This document shows, piece after piece, positions 8,993 to 17,551 of a stretch of DNA of 64,000 nt. Each line of letters begins with the position of its first letter. Position 1 is the first letter of the stretch. The notes under the pieces were generated by a model. The model saw only the letters and a program-made list of their open reading frames with translations, had not been told where the DNA came from and ran no database searches. Source of the DNA: Lysobacter sp. FW306-1B-D06B (GTDB lineage Bacteria; Pseudomonadota; Gammaproteobacteria; Xanthomonadales; Xanthomonadaceae); the NCBI RefSeq assembly GCF_038446665.1, contig NZ_CP151802.1, positions 124,001 through 188,000 on the forward strand, in the 5' to 3' direction. The position numbers were made by a program, and so were the translations under genes.

Positions 8993-10171
8993 ATGGCGGC
9001 CGGCGGAGCCTGGGCATCCACCGCATCGGACACCGGGCGCGCGACATGCGCGCAGGGTGCCGGCTGCGTCGTCGAACTGTTGCGGCGCGCGCGTCGAACC
9101 GAGCATGAGGCGGCCACCGGACGCTGGATCGGCGAACGACTGGCCGGCCTGCTCGGCTACGAGTACGGCGGCGTGCATGCACCCGACACGGACGCGGATG
9201 CCGCGCCGCCGGAGCGGTACTTCCTGCCCGACAGCACGCTGTCCACCGCCGACGCGCGTGCACTGCGCATCCACGGGCCGGAGCAGTTGCTGGGCGGCGT
9301 CGTGCCGCATCCGTTCGTGGCGACCAAGTCGATCACGCATCGGCTCGTCGACGGCGCGCGCGTCGTGCCCGTGGGCTGGTCTCACGCGCTGGGCGCCGCG
9401 CTCGACGAGGTCACCGTGCCCGGCTTCGCCGCTTTCAGCGTGGACGACGTGGCGCGCGCGGCAAAACAGTTGTTCGAACAGGGTCTGCCGGCCCGCATCA
9501 AGCGCGCCGACGGCATCGGCGGCGTCGGCCAATCGGTCGCCACCGATCGCAAGACGCTCGACGCCGCGCTGGCGCATCTGGATGTGGACTGCCTGGAACG
9601 CCTGGGCGCGGTGGTGGAACTCAACCTCAAGCCGGTGAAGACCTACAGCGTCGGTACGGTGGCGGTGGGCGAGCAGCGCATCGCCTACTTCGGAATGCAG
9701 CGGCTCACGCGCAACCGGCACGGCGTGGCGGTGTACGGCGGATCGAGCCAGGCCTGCCTGCGTGGCGGCCTGGAGGACGTGATGGCGACATTGCAGGACG
9801 AGGCCGAACGTCGCGTGCTGCGTTGTGCGATCCGCTACGACGCGGAGGTTTCGCGCGCGTATCCGGAGTTCTTCGCCTCCAGGCGCAATTACGACGTGGC
9901 GCTCGGCGTGGATCCGTCGGGCGTGCCGCGAACGGGCGTGCTGGAGCAGTCCTGGCGCATCGGCGGCGCGACACCGGCGGAGATCCTAGCGCTGGAAGCG
10001 ATGCACCGTGATCCCAGGTTGTCGCAGGTGCATGTCTCCACGCACGAAACCTACGAACTGATCGACGCGCCGCTCGGCGCGCAGGTGTACTTCCACGGCG
10101 AAGACCCCGCCGTCGGCCCGATGACGAAGTACGCCGTACTCGATGCGCAGGACGATGCGCATGGACGTTAG
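8993..10171 (+). CDS. DUF3182 family protein
   Basis: 392 residues. The middle reads like an ATP-grasp-type fold: GLPARIKRADGIGGVGQSV near residue 165 and later VVELNLKPVKTYSVGTV with acidic and basic residues in the expected order. This matches DUF3182, uncharacterised proteins often next to an alpha/beta hydrolase, as here. Ligase activity is inference only. The start is uncertain: ATG 8993 follows the previous stop closely, and an in-frame TTG at 8981 overlaps that stop. The gene overlaps the next one by 11 bases, so the two form a unit. Confidence 0.75.
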   Translation: MAAGGAWASTASDTGRATCAQGAGCVVELLRRARRTEHEAATGRWIGERLAGLLGYEYGGVHAPDTDADAAPPERYFLPDSTLSTADARALRIHGPEQLLGGVVPHPFVATKSITHRLVDGARVVPVGWSHALGAALDEVTVPGFAAFSVDDVARAAKQLFEQGLPARIKRADGIGGVGQSVATDRKTLDAALAHLDVDCLERLGAVVELNLKPVKTYSVGTVAVGEQRIAYFGMQRLTRNRHGVAVYGGSSQACLRGGLEDVMATLQDEAERRVLRCAIRYDAEVSRAYPEFFASRRNYDVALGVDPSGVPRTGVLEQSWRIGGATPAEILALEAMHRDPRLSQVHVSTHETYELIDAPLGAQVYFHGEDPAVGPMTKYAVLDAQDDAHGR

Positions 10172-10958
10172 CCTCGAAAGCATCGAGCTGGCAGTGGAGC
10201 AGGATCGTGTGTGCGGCACGGTGCTCTCGCCGCCTTCGCGGATGCCGGGCGTGCTGTTCGTGCACGGTTGGGGCGGCAGCCAGGAACACGATCTGGTACG
10301 CGCACGCGAAGCGGCCGGTATCGGCTGCGTGTGCCTCACCTTCGACCTGCGCGGCCACGAGCGCACGGCGCGTCACTGGGAGAAGGTGAACCGCCCGCAG
10401 AACCTGGCCGATCTGCTCGCCGCCTACGATTGGCTGGCCGCGCGGCCGAACGTGGATCCCACCGCGATGGCGGTCGTCGGCATCAGTTACGGCGGATACC
10501 TGGCGGCCTTGATGACGGCGCAGCGGCCGGTGCGCTGGCTGGCGTTGCGTTCGCCGGCGATCTACATGGACGAGGGCTGGGAACTGCCCAAGCTCCAGCT
10601 GCACATCGACACGGATCTGAACGCCTATCGCCAGCGCCGGATCGACATGCAGGACAACCGCGTGCTGCGCGCATGTGCGGCGTATCGGGGCCACGCGTTG
10701 CTGGTCGCGGCCGAGCACGACACGGTGGTGCCGCATCCGGTCATCGACAACTACGCCAACGCATTCCACCGCACGCGCTCGCTGACGCGCCGCATCGTCG
10801 AGGGCGCCGACCACGCGTTCTCGCAGAAGCCCGCGCAGAAGGCCTATACCGCGATCCTGATCAAGTGGCTGGCCGAGATGATCATGGGCGCGCGCGAGGA
10901 AGCAGCGCTGGCGAAGCTGCGGGAGCGGCGGATTCCGGAGGAGGAGGAAGGGGTGTGA
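10161..10958 (+). CDS. Alpha/beta hydrolase
   Basis: 265 residues. Oxyanion motif HGWGG at 35-39, nucleophile elbow GISYGG with Ser109, acid Asp187 (AAEHDTVVP) and His218 (GADHAF) complete a catalytic triad of the dienelactone hydrolase/acyl-peptidase-like type. No signal peptide, so cytoplasmic. The start at 10161 has AGGA at 10149-10152; in-frame ATGs at 10143 and 10155 are possible. It overlaps the DUF3182 gene, and the pairing suggests a shared pathway with unknown substrate. The C-terminus is Glu-rich. Confidence 0.88.
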   Translation: MDVSLESIELAVEQDRVCGTVLSPPSRMPGVLFVHGWGGSQEHDLVRAREAAGIGCVCLTFDLRGHERTARHWEKVNRPQNLADLLAAYDWLAARPNVDPTAMAVVGISYGGYLAALMTAQRPVRWLALRSPAIYMDEGWELPKLQLHIDTDLNAYRQRRIDMQDNRVLRACAAYRGHALLVAAEHDTVVPHPVIDNYANAFHRTRSLTRRIVEGADHAFSQKPAQKAYTAILIKWLAEMIMGAREEAALAKLRERRIPEEEEGV

Positions 10959-10965
10959 TGCGGGA

Positions 10966-11104
10966 TGCGATGCGTGGTTTGATGCGTGATGCGTGATGCG
11001 TGATGCGTGGTGCGTGGTGCGTGGTGCGTGGTGCGTGGTGCGTGATGCGTGATGCGTGATGCGTGGTGCGTGATGCGTGGTGCGTGGTGCGTGGTGTGAT
11101 GCGC
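10966..11104 (+). repeat. Tandem array of the heptamer TGCGTGR
   Basis: About 16 to 18 consecutive units of TGCGTGA or TGCGTGG, slightly broken at both ends. It begins eight bases after the hydrolase stop. Such short-unit arrays vary in copy number by replication slippage. Confidence 0.9.
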
Positions 11105-11139
11105 GGTGTGGCAAGGAGTCGCCCATCACCTTCCCGAAT

Positions 11140-11396
11140 CCGTCATCCCGGCGAAGGCCGGGACCCAGGCCGTCACGCCATCCGCCCCATCACGTCATTC
11201 CAGCGAAAGCTGGGTCTTTTGGGCCGCCGCACGGCGGCACTATCCATTTTGCTGTTGCTGCACACAGGCAACACGAAAGCGTGCCATGCGACGGCCCCAA
11301 AGCCCCGCCTACGCGGGAATGACGGTGAGGATATTCACCGCAGAGGGAGTGCCCGCACGCTGAGGGCCTGGGTCCCGGCCTTCGCCGGGATGACGG
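11140..11396. repeat. Paired 31-base inverted repeats around a 195-base core
   Basis: Bases 11140-11170 (CCGTCATCCCGGCGAAGGCC and onward) recur as an exact reverse complement at 11366-11396. Inside lie weaker copies of the same theme (CGTCATTCCAGCGAAAGCTGG near 11190 and CTACGCGGGAATGACGG near 11310). The arrangement looks like a cluster of REP-type units or a small non-coding mobile element. I see no gene in 10959-11438. Confidence 0.82.
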
Positions 11397-11438
11397 AATT
11401 TGAGAGTGACCTTGCCTTCGTCTTGCGCGCGTTCCTGC

Positions 11439-12443
11439 TCACCCATGCGGCCCACCCATCACCGGCAGCACGATGCCGCTGATGTAGGACGAGCACACCG
11501 GCGCAGCCAGGAACACGTAGGCCGGTGATAGTTCCTCCGGTTGCGCCGGCCGCCCCATGTCGCTGGACGCACCGAACTTCGCCACGTCCTTCGCCGCCTT
11601 GTCGGCCGGATTGAGCGGTGTCCACACGGGCCCCGGCGCCACCGCGTTCACGCGGATGCCGCGTTCGAGCAGGTTGCTCGCCAGCGACATCGTGAAGGCG
11701 TGGATCGCACCCTTGGTCGCCGAATAGTCGAGCAGGTGCGGCGAGCCGAACAGGCCGGTCTCGGAGCCGGAATTGATGATGCACGCGCCGCGCTTGAGGT
11801 GCGGCAGTGCGGCGCGTGCCATGTGGAAGTAGCCGGCGATGTTGGTCTGCAAGGTTTCCTGCAGGTGTTCGTCGGTGATGTCTTCCAGCTTCTTGGCGTG
11901 CAATTGGAAAGCGGCGTTGTTGACGAGGATGTCCAGCCGCCCGAACGCCTGGACGGTCGCGGCGACGGCGCCGTTGCAGAAGGTGGAATCCTTCACGTCG
12001 CCGGGAATCACCAGGCAGCGCCGGCCTTCCTTTTCCACTGCGGCGCGCGTTTGCTCGGCGTCCTCGTGTTCGTCGAGGTAGACGATGGCGACGTCGGCGC
12101 CTTCGCGCGCGAACAGCACCGCCACCGCGCGCCCGATGCCGGAATCTCCGCCCGTCACGATGGCGACGCGGTCGAGCAGCTTCTCGCTGCCTTTGTAGTC
12201 GGGCGCCATGTAGCGCGGCTGCGGGTCGAGGTCGCGCTCGCGGCCCGGCTTTTGCTGGTGCTGCGCGGGAAGCGGGTTTTCCGGTTGCCGCCGTGTGCCG
12301 GCCTGCACGGCCTTCCTGGACGATGCCTTCTTCGCGGGCGATTTGGCCTGCCTGGCGTCCTTCGCCTCGACCTTCTTCTGGATCGCCCGTTGCTTCGCTG
12401 CGGTGCCGGCGGCCTTCGACGCCGGCTTCTTCTCCATCGCCAT
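11439..12443 (-). CDS. SDR-family oxidoreductase with basic N-terminal tail
   Basis: 334 residues. Residues 1-60 are rich in Lys, Ala, Arg and Gln (KKPASKAAGTAAK, AKKASSRKA). A complete short-chain dehydrogenase/reductase follows: cofactor loop TGGDSGIG at 97-104, NNAA at 175-178, and the catalytic Tyr240-x3-Lys244 in DYSATK. It resembles the YhdF/YdaD general-stress subgroup, which has a shorter N-terminal extension (QPENPLPAQHQ region). Substrate unknown. The start at 12443 has GGAGG eight bases upstream. It lies downstream of the BON gene on the same strand, separated by a hairpin. Confidence 0.9.
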   Translation of the reverse strand: MAMEKKPASKAAGTAAKQRAIQKKVEAKDARQAKSPAKKASSRKAVQAGTRRQPENPLPAQHQQKPGRERDLDPQPRYMAPDYKGSEKLLDRVAIVTGGDSGIGRAVAVLFAREGADVAIVYLDEHEDAEQTRAAVEKEGRRCLVIPGDVKDSTFCNGAVAATVQAFGRLDILVNNAAFQLHAKKLEDITDEHLQETLQTNIAGYFHMARAALPHLKRGACIINSGSETGLFGSPHLLDYSATKGAIHAFTMSLASNLLERGIRVNAVAPGPVWTPLNPADKAAKDVAKFGASSDMGRPAQPEELSPAYVFLAAPVCSSYISGIVLPVMGGPHG

Positions 12444-12473
12444 GCCCGTGTCCTCCGCTACCGATGACAAGAA

Positions 12474-12497
12474 CGCCCGGGTGCGGACACCCGGGCG
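12474..12497 (-). terminator. Hairpin terminator after the BON gene
   Basis: CGCCCGGGTG, four-base loop, CACCCGGGCG: a perfect 10-bp stem 40 bases after the BON stop codon, followed on the minus strand by TTCTTGTC. It would separate the BON gene from the SDR gene. Confidence 0.65.
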
Positions 12498-12536
12498 CTC
12501 GTGCCTGCATGCGGCCGCTGAAAGGCCGACGCAGGA

Positions 12537-12893
12537 TTACTTGCCCGTCTTGGCGACGGCCAGACCACTGGCATCGACGCTCTTGACGCCCTTGATGCCC
12601 TTCGCCACCGCGATGGCCTTGTCGTGCTTGGCCTTGCTGTCGACCGTGCCCGACAGTTTCACCGTGCCGTTGACGGTGTCGACGTCGATCTCCGTGCCCG
12701 GCACGTCCGACGTCGCCATGAGGTCGGCCTTCACCTTGGTGGTGATCCAGGTGTCGTTGACGGGCTGCGCGGAGCCTTCCTCTTCCGCTTCGGCCTGGGC
12801 GCGATCCTGCGCGAGCACGATCATCGGCGTGGAGATGATCGCCACGGCGCCGAGAATGGCGGCAAACAGCTTCGCGTTGGTATGGATCTTCAT
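12537..12893 (-). CDS. Exported BON-domain protein
   Basis: 118 residues. Signal peptide of about 28 residues (ILGAVAIISTPMIVLAQ), a Glu/Ala-rich linker, then one BON domain: DTWITTKVKADLM, then VNGTVKLSGTVDS and the helix-strand ending KGIKGVKSVDASGL. BON domains bind phospholipid surfaces and are found in OsmY-like periplasmic stress proteins. GGAGG lies just before the start. The adjoining general-stress-type SDR is compatible with an osmotic or envelope stress role. Confidence 0.9.
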   Translation of the reverse strand: MKIHTNAKLFAAILGAVAIISTPMIVLAQDRAQAEAEEEGSAQPVNDTWITTKVKADLMATSDVPGTEIDVDTVNGTVKLSGTVDSKAKHDKAIAVAKGIKGVKSVDASGLAVAKTGK

Positions 12894-13027
12894 GCGAGTC
12901 CTCCACTGGAAAGTGCCGACAGCTTTCGTTGTCGGCGTGTATCCCCGCGTGAAATCACCGATATCGCGCAGTTCGCGCAGGGCCTGCGTTCACGGATGCG
13001 AATCCGGTGTAAACGCGCGCGGCGTGT

Positions 13028-13963
13028 TCAGGGCGATCGACGGGCACGTTGCAGTGCTTCGTCCAGCGCATCGGAAGCGGCGACCGCCACGTCAGGCGCG
13101 ACGCCGCTGCCTTCCCAGTTGGTGCGCGTGATGGGATTGACCGGCGTTCCGTCGGATACGAACACGCGAAAGCCCGCGCCCACGTCGACCTCGCCACCGG
13201 GATTGGCCGCGCCCGCGCTGCGCTCGCCGATGACGGTCGCGCGGCGTGCGCTCTGCAACGTGTAGGTGAACGCTTCGGCCGCCGAGGCGGTGCCGCCGTC
13301 GATGAGCACGTACACGGGCACGCGCGTGCGCGGGTGCGCGTAGGGATGCAGGGGCGCCTCGCTGAACGTATCGGTGCGCGTGTGGAAGGCGTTGTAGACG
13401 TCGGCGTCCGGTTCGACGAACGCGCTGGCGAGATAGCCGACCATGCTCGGCGATCCACCGCGGTTGCCGCGCAGGTCGATCACGTTCACGCCGGTGCCGG
13501 AGAGCGTTGCCAGCGCGGCGTCGATGGCGACGCGCGCAGGCGCATCGGTGTCGTCGGGCTCGAAGTGCGCGAAGCCGTCCAGGCGCAGGTAGCCGATGTC
13601 GCCGGGCAGGACGTCGATTTCGACGATGCCGTTGGGCGATGAAGTCCGCGGCGTCCTGCGCGGCGCGGGCGGGCGCGCGGCGTCGCCCGGTGCGCTCCAT
13701 CGCACGCGGAAATGGCGGTCGAGCGGGCGCAGGCGCGCGGTGAGCGCGTCGGCCAGTGCCTGCGCCTGGAGCGCGTCGTAGGCGCCAGTGGCGGCGTCGC
13801 GGCGCAGGTCGTCGGCGATGCGCTTGCCGCGCTCGGGGTCGAAGTAGCGGTCGGCGATCGCGGCGGCCACGGCGTCGACGTGCACGCGGGACGCGGGCGT
13901 GGCGTGCACGGCCGCCGAGGCGGACAGCAGCAGGAGGGCGGCGATGCGGAGCAGGTTCGGCAT
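13028..13963 (-). CDS. Exported S41-family peptidase
   Basis: 311 residues with a signal peptide (cleaved near residue 21). After a helical N-terminal region, the tail-specific-protease core is clear: DIGYLRLDGF near 122, VIDLRGNRGG at 161-170, and the catalytic serine Ser227 in GGTASAAEAF, followed by GERSAGAANPGGE. No PDZ domain is visible between residues 60 and 115, so this is a small PDZ-less S41 enzyme of the periplasm or surface. The start at 13963 gives the signal peptide; a longer frame runs back into the queD region and is rejected. Divergent from queD. Confidence 0.9.
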   Translation of the reverse strand: MPNLLRIAALLLLSASAAVHATPASRVHVDAVAAAIADRYFDPERGKRIADDLRRDAATGAYDALQAQALADALTARLRPLDRHFRVRWSAPGDAARPPAPRRTPRTSSPNGIVEIDVLPGDIGYLRLDGFAHFEPDDTDAPARVAIDAALATLSGTGVNVIDLRGNRGGSPSMVGYLASAFVEPDADVYNAFHTRTDTFSEAPLHPYAHPRTRVPVYVLIDGGTASAAEAFTYTLQSARRATVIGERSAGAANPGGEVDVGAGFRVFVSDGTPVNPITRTNWEGSGVAPDVAVAASDALDEALQRARRSP

Positions 13964-14051
13964 GGGCGGCGTTCCGGAGGCTTTCCTGTCTGGATGCCGC
14001 GGGCGGCCCGGGGGGCGCAGCGACCGCCGCCGCAGGCGGTAAACTGCGCGC

Positions 14052-14405
14052 ATGAAGATCTTCAAGGCATTCACGCTGGAAGCCGCGCACCGCCTTCCGA
14101 ACGTCCCGGAAGGCCACAAGTGCGCGCGCCTGCACGGGCACAGCTTCCGCATCGAACTCCACGTCGAGGGCGACATCGACCCGCACGCCGGCTGGGTGAT
14201 GGACTTCGCCGACGTGAAGGCGGCCTTCAAGCCGCTCTACGACCGGCTCGACCACCACTACCTCAACGACATCGAAGGCCTCGAGAACCCCACCAGCGAG
14301 CGACTGGCGGTGTGGATCTGGGAGCGTCTGAAGCCGGCGCTGCCGCTGTTGTCGGAGGTCGTCGTGCACGAGACCTGCACGTCGGGGTGCAGCTACAAAG
14401 GGTGA
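14052..14405 (+). CDS. queD: 6-carboxytetrahydropterin synthase
   Basis: 117 residues, the usual length for QueD. It converts 7,8-dihydroneopterin triphosphate to 6-carboxytetrahydropterin in queuosine (7-deazaguanine) synthesis. Zinc ligands His13 (EAAHRL), His28 and His30 (LHGHSF) and the catalytic Cys24 are all in place, as is the late HETCTSGC motif. It stands alone; queC and queE are not in the window. Confidence 0.97.
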   Translation: MKIFKAFTLEAAHRLPNVPEGHKCARLHGHSFRIELHVEGDIDPHAGWVMDFADVKAAFKPLYDRLDHHYLNDIEGLENPTSERLAVWIWERLKPALPLLSEVVVHETCTSGCSYKG

Positions 14406-14498
14406 GGCTGGCCGCTTACGCGGCACGGCCGCGTGGCCTGCCGAACGCCCGGTCAGAATGGCCGGGCCCGGGTAACGGCTACGCGTCGCTCACACGCC

Positions 14499-16766
14499 TC
14501 ACTTCACCTCCGGCCGCAGCAGCGAGCCGAACGTCAGGTACCACGAGCTCTCGCCTTCGTCGTTGCCGCCGTAGGCCAGGAACATCGGCCCCAGTGGCGT
14601 GCTGAATCCGACGAACAGGCTGCCGGCGAGGATCAGATCGTCGGCGTCCACCGCGTCCTTGCTCGTCCACGCATTGCCCGTTTCCAGGCTCGCGCCGACG
14701 TACATCGGCAGCGAGAACAATCGGCTCGTGTTGCCGGTGCGGCGGTACATCACCGCGCGTGCCAGCGCGGTCTGGTTGCCGGCCAGCGCGCGTTCGTCGA
14801 AGCCCGACAGGTTGAGGAACCCGCCCAGGAAGCCCTGCGCCTGGAAGAAGTTGTCGTCCTCCAGCGCGCTGGTGAGGCGCGCGCCGAGCAGCAGGTGATA
14901 GCGGCCCCATGCCTGCGCCCAGTCTCCGGTGAGCCGCGCGACGTTGCCTTCCACGTTCGCGCCCATCGTTTCGTAGTAGGTCTCCAGGTCCGCGCTGACG
15001 CGCACACCGCGCGTGGGGAAGTTGATGCTGTCCAGCGTGTCCCACGTCGCGTTGTACATGATGCCGGCGTACTCCTCCTGCGCGCCGCTGAAGTCGGCGG
15101 GGTTGCCGATCAGCAGGTCGCCGCGATCGCGACCGCGCAGCAGTTCCGCGCTGATGCGCCATTCCGGTTGCGGCGTGAAGCCCGCCTGCAGCGCGAGCTG
15201 GCGCCGGTTGATGCGGAACTCGGCAAGCTGGTTGCCGTCGCGCCACAACGGCAGCGATTCGTTGCGCAGCTCCAGTGAAGGTTGCAGATAGAAGGCCCCG
15301 GTCTCGCCGAAGGGCTGGTAGAACTCCGAGCGCAGGCCGGTGATGCGGCCCAGTCGCATCACGTTACGCCACTCCGCGCCGAGCGTGTTGACGTCGTTGA
15401 ACGTCAGCTCCGCCGAGACCATGTAACTGTTGCGCCCGTTGAAGTTGTCGTCGAGCTGGAAGCCCAGCTTGCCGAAGGCCGACCACGGTTTTTCCGCCGG
15501 GATGATCTGCAGTCCGCGTTCGCCATCGCGCTCGACGAGCCGGTAGTCGATCTGCTGGAAGCGCCCGTCGCCATAGGCCGTCCCGATGTCCTTCTCCAGG
15601 CGCTCGGCGTCGAACGGTTTGTCGAGGTTGTCGGCCACGGCGCGCTCGACCTGGCGCGTCGCCGAGGGCGAGCGGCCTTCGACCACGTCGAGGAACGACA
15701 CCAGCTTGGGATCGAAATCGCGCTTGCGCTGGCGCTCGCGGTACGCGGCGTAGGTCGCCTCGTCCACCGACAGCGCGCGCAGCCGCGGCAGCGCGGCTTC
15801 GGCGGCGCGCTCGCCGATCGCGATGGCCTCGGCGCCGCGGTTGAATTCCGCCGCGGTGATGTCGCCCAGCTCGGGGCGGATCAGCACGTCGCCGGGACCG
15901 AGCGTGGCGAGCGTGCGCTCGGTCTTGTTGGACATCAGCGCCGAGATCATCTGATCCATGATCACGATCGGATTGGTCAGCGCTTCTTCCTTGTGCAGCG
16001 GCGATCCGACGTCGACCACGATGAGGCGATGCGCGCCCATCTCGCGCACGACGTCCACGGGCACGTTGTCGACCATGCCGCCGTCCACCAGCAGGCGATC
16101 GCCCACGCGCACCGGCGCGAACGCGCCCGGCACGGACATGCTCGAGCGAATCGCCAGCGCGAGGTCGCCGTCCTGGAACACCACCTTGTCGCCGGTGACG
16201 ATGTCGGCGGCCACGGCGCGGAAGGGGATCGGCAGATTGTCGAAGTCGTGCACGTTCCAGGTCGAGATCGTCAGCCGGCGCATCAGCATCAGCAGCTTCT
16301 GCCCCTGCACGATGCCCACGGGCAGCACGACGCGGCCGTCGACGTAGCCGATCTCCAGGTCGAGCAGGTAGCGGAAGTCGGCGTCCTTGCGGCGCATCGG
16401 CTGGCCCGGGCGCGGCGGGTCGTCGACGAACATGTCGGCCCAGTCGATGGTTTCGATCAGGTTTTCCATCTCGGCCGGCGTGTAGCCGGTGGCGTACAGG
16501 CCGCCGACGATCGAGCCCATGCTGGTGCCGGCCATCTTGCACACGGGGATGCGCTCGCGTTCGAGCACCTTGAGCACGCCGATGTGCGCCGAACCGCGCG
16601 CGCCGCCGCCGCCGAGGACGAGGCCGACGCAGGCCGGTTCATTCCGGGCCGGGGGCGACTGCGCGGCGGCCGGGAGCGCCGTCAGGCCGGCCGCGACCAG
16701 GGCCGCTCCGGACAGGGCGCGCCCGAGGCGGCGCAGCAGTGGGGAGCGGGCGGTCGCATCCATCAT
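14499..16766 (-). CDS. PlpD-like patatin autotransporter (type Vd)
   Basis: 755 residues. Signal peptide to about residue 36. Patatin phospholipase domain with oxyanion loop GGGGARG at 52-58, nucleophile Ser82 in GTSMG, and Asp228 in the DGG motif. After about residue 330 comes a POTRA-like stretch (RQVERAVADNLDKPFDAERLEKD region) and then an outer-membrane barrel of the Omp85/surface-antigen type up to the end. This order is that of Pseudomonas PlpD and Fusobacterium FplA, which show or release a lipase at the cell surface. The last residues (LRPEVK) do not end in Phe, unlike many barrels. Start: two ATGs in tandem at 16766 and 16763. Confidence 0.93.
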   Translation of the reverse strand: MMDATARSPLLRRLGRALSGAALVAAGLTALPAAAQSPPARNEPACVGLVLGGGGARGSAHIGVLKVLERERIPVCKMAGTSMGSIVGGLYATGYTPAEMENLIETIDWADMFVDDPPRPGQPMRRKDADFRYLLDLEIGYVDGRVVLPVGIVQGQKLLMLMRRLTISTWNVHDFDNLPIPFRAVAADIVTGDKVVFQDGDLALAIRSSMSVPGAFAPVRVGDRLLVDGGMVDNVPVDVVREMGAHRLIVVDVGSPLHKEEALTNPIVIMDQMISALMSNKTERTLATLGPGDVLIRPELGDITAAEFNRGAEAIAIGERAAEAALPRLRALSVDEATYAAYRERQRKRDFDPKLVSFLDVVEGRSPSATRQVERAVADNLDKPFDAERLEKDIGTAYGDGRFQQIDYRLVERDGERGLQIIPAEKPWSAFGKLGFQLDDNFNGRNSYMVSAELTFNDVNTLGAEWRNVMRLGRITGLRSEFYQPFGETGAFYLQPSLELRNESLPLWRDGNQLAEFRINRRQLALQAGFTPQPEWRISAELLRGRDRGDLLIGNPADFSGAQEEYAGIMYNATWDTLDSINFPTRGVRVSADLETYYETMGANVEGNVARLTGDWAQAWGRYHLLLGARLTSALEDDNFFQAQGFLGGFLNLSGFDERALAGNQTALARAVMYRRTGNTSRLFSLPMYVGASLETGNAWTSKDAVDADDLILAGSLFVGFSTPLGPMFLAYGGNDEGESSWYLTFGSLLRPEVK

Positions 16767-16877
16767 CGTCCGGTCATCCTGGTTGGCGAAGCTGTGCGCA
16801 CCGGCCGAGCCCGGCGCAGTCCGATTCTGCCATCGGTCCTGTGAGGCCCAACGGTGTCTGAATCGAGTTCCCGGACG

Positions 16878-16892
16878 TGTTGCACTGCAACA
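16878..16892. promoter_or_regulatory. Palindrome upstream of the phasin gene, possible PhaR operator
   Basis: TGTTGCACTGCAACA is a perfect 7-1-7 palindrome, with a half-similar TGCTGCACCGCA 20 bases further on (16905-16916). TGC/GCA-rich palindromes are the known type of target of the PHB-responsive repressor PhaR before phasin genes. No PhaR gene is in the window, so the assignment is inference. Confidence 0.5.
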
Positions 16893-16952
16893 AAACCAGC
16901 GCTATGCTGCACCGCACAATCCACCCTTCCCCGGATTGCCCAGGAGACCAGC

Positions 16953-17363
16953 ATGTACCAGCCGTTCAACGAACAGTTTGCCGCCGCAACGCGCCAGTTC
17001 GCGGAGACGGCCGCGCAGGTCAACCGCCTGGCCCTCGACAACGCCGAGGCCGTGTTCGGCCTGCAGCTGTCGGCCATCGAGGACCGCGTCAACGCCACCT
17101 TCGCCTTCCTTGGCGAGGCCGCCGAGGCCCGTGATTTCGAGGCCCTCAAGACGCTGCTGCCGAAGGGCGCGCAGGTTGCCCGCGAGAACTTCGAGCGCGG
17201 TGTCGCCACCGGCCAGGAAGTCTTCGGCCGCACGCTGAAGGCCCACGGTGCGATCACCGAGCTGGCCAAGTCGCAGTTCGAAACCGCCGCGCGCGGCGTG
17301 CAGGCCGGCGTCGAAACGACCGTGAAGGCCGCCACCGGCGCCCCGAAGGCCGCTGCCAAGTAA
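16953..17363 (+). CDS. Phasin family protein
   Basis: 136 residues. All-helical phasin pattern: MYQPFNEQFAAATRQFAETAAQVNRLALDN at the start (given by its ends: MYQPFNEQF to ALDN), then repeated amphipathic segments and an Ala/Lys-rich C-terminus (GAPKAAAK). Phasins coat polyhydroxyalkanoate granules. CAGGAGA at 16941-16947 is the ribosome site; the longer open frame upstream is not used. A palindrome 60 bases upstream may be the operator and a strong terminator follows, so this is a single-gene unit. Confidence 0.92.
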   Translation: MYQPFNEQFAAATRQFAETAAQVNRLALDNAEAVFGLQLSAIEDRVNATFAFLGEAAEARDFEALKTLLPKGAQVARENFERGVATGQEVFGRTLKAHGAITELAKSQFETAARGVQAGVETTVKAATGAPKAAAK

Positions 17364-17430
17364 TTCCGAATCTCTCTCCTTAACTGGCTTTATTTTTCCG
17401 ATCTACCGCCACCCCTCCCGGCGGTCTGGA

Positions 17431-17462
17431 AACCCGGCAGCGCAAGCGGCCGGGTTTTTTCT
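17431..17462 (+). terminator. Rho-independent terminator after the phasin gene
   Basis: AACCCGGC and GCCGGGTT form the stem around a 10-base loop, followed by a run of T residues (17455-17460). Confidence 0.9.
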
Positions 17463-17551
17463 TTCCGGGCGCCTGAACCGGGCGCGGGTGGTCGGTCGTA
17501 TTTCGGGCGAATCTGGTGCATAATCCGTGCACGCACTGCCGGAGCCCGCTC

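Noticed and set aside
9705..11129. Long minus-strand frame with repeated HHAPRTT peptides
   Set aside because: The repeat peptide is simply the heptamer array read in frame, and the rest is antisense to the DUF3182 and hydrolase genes.
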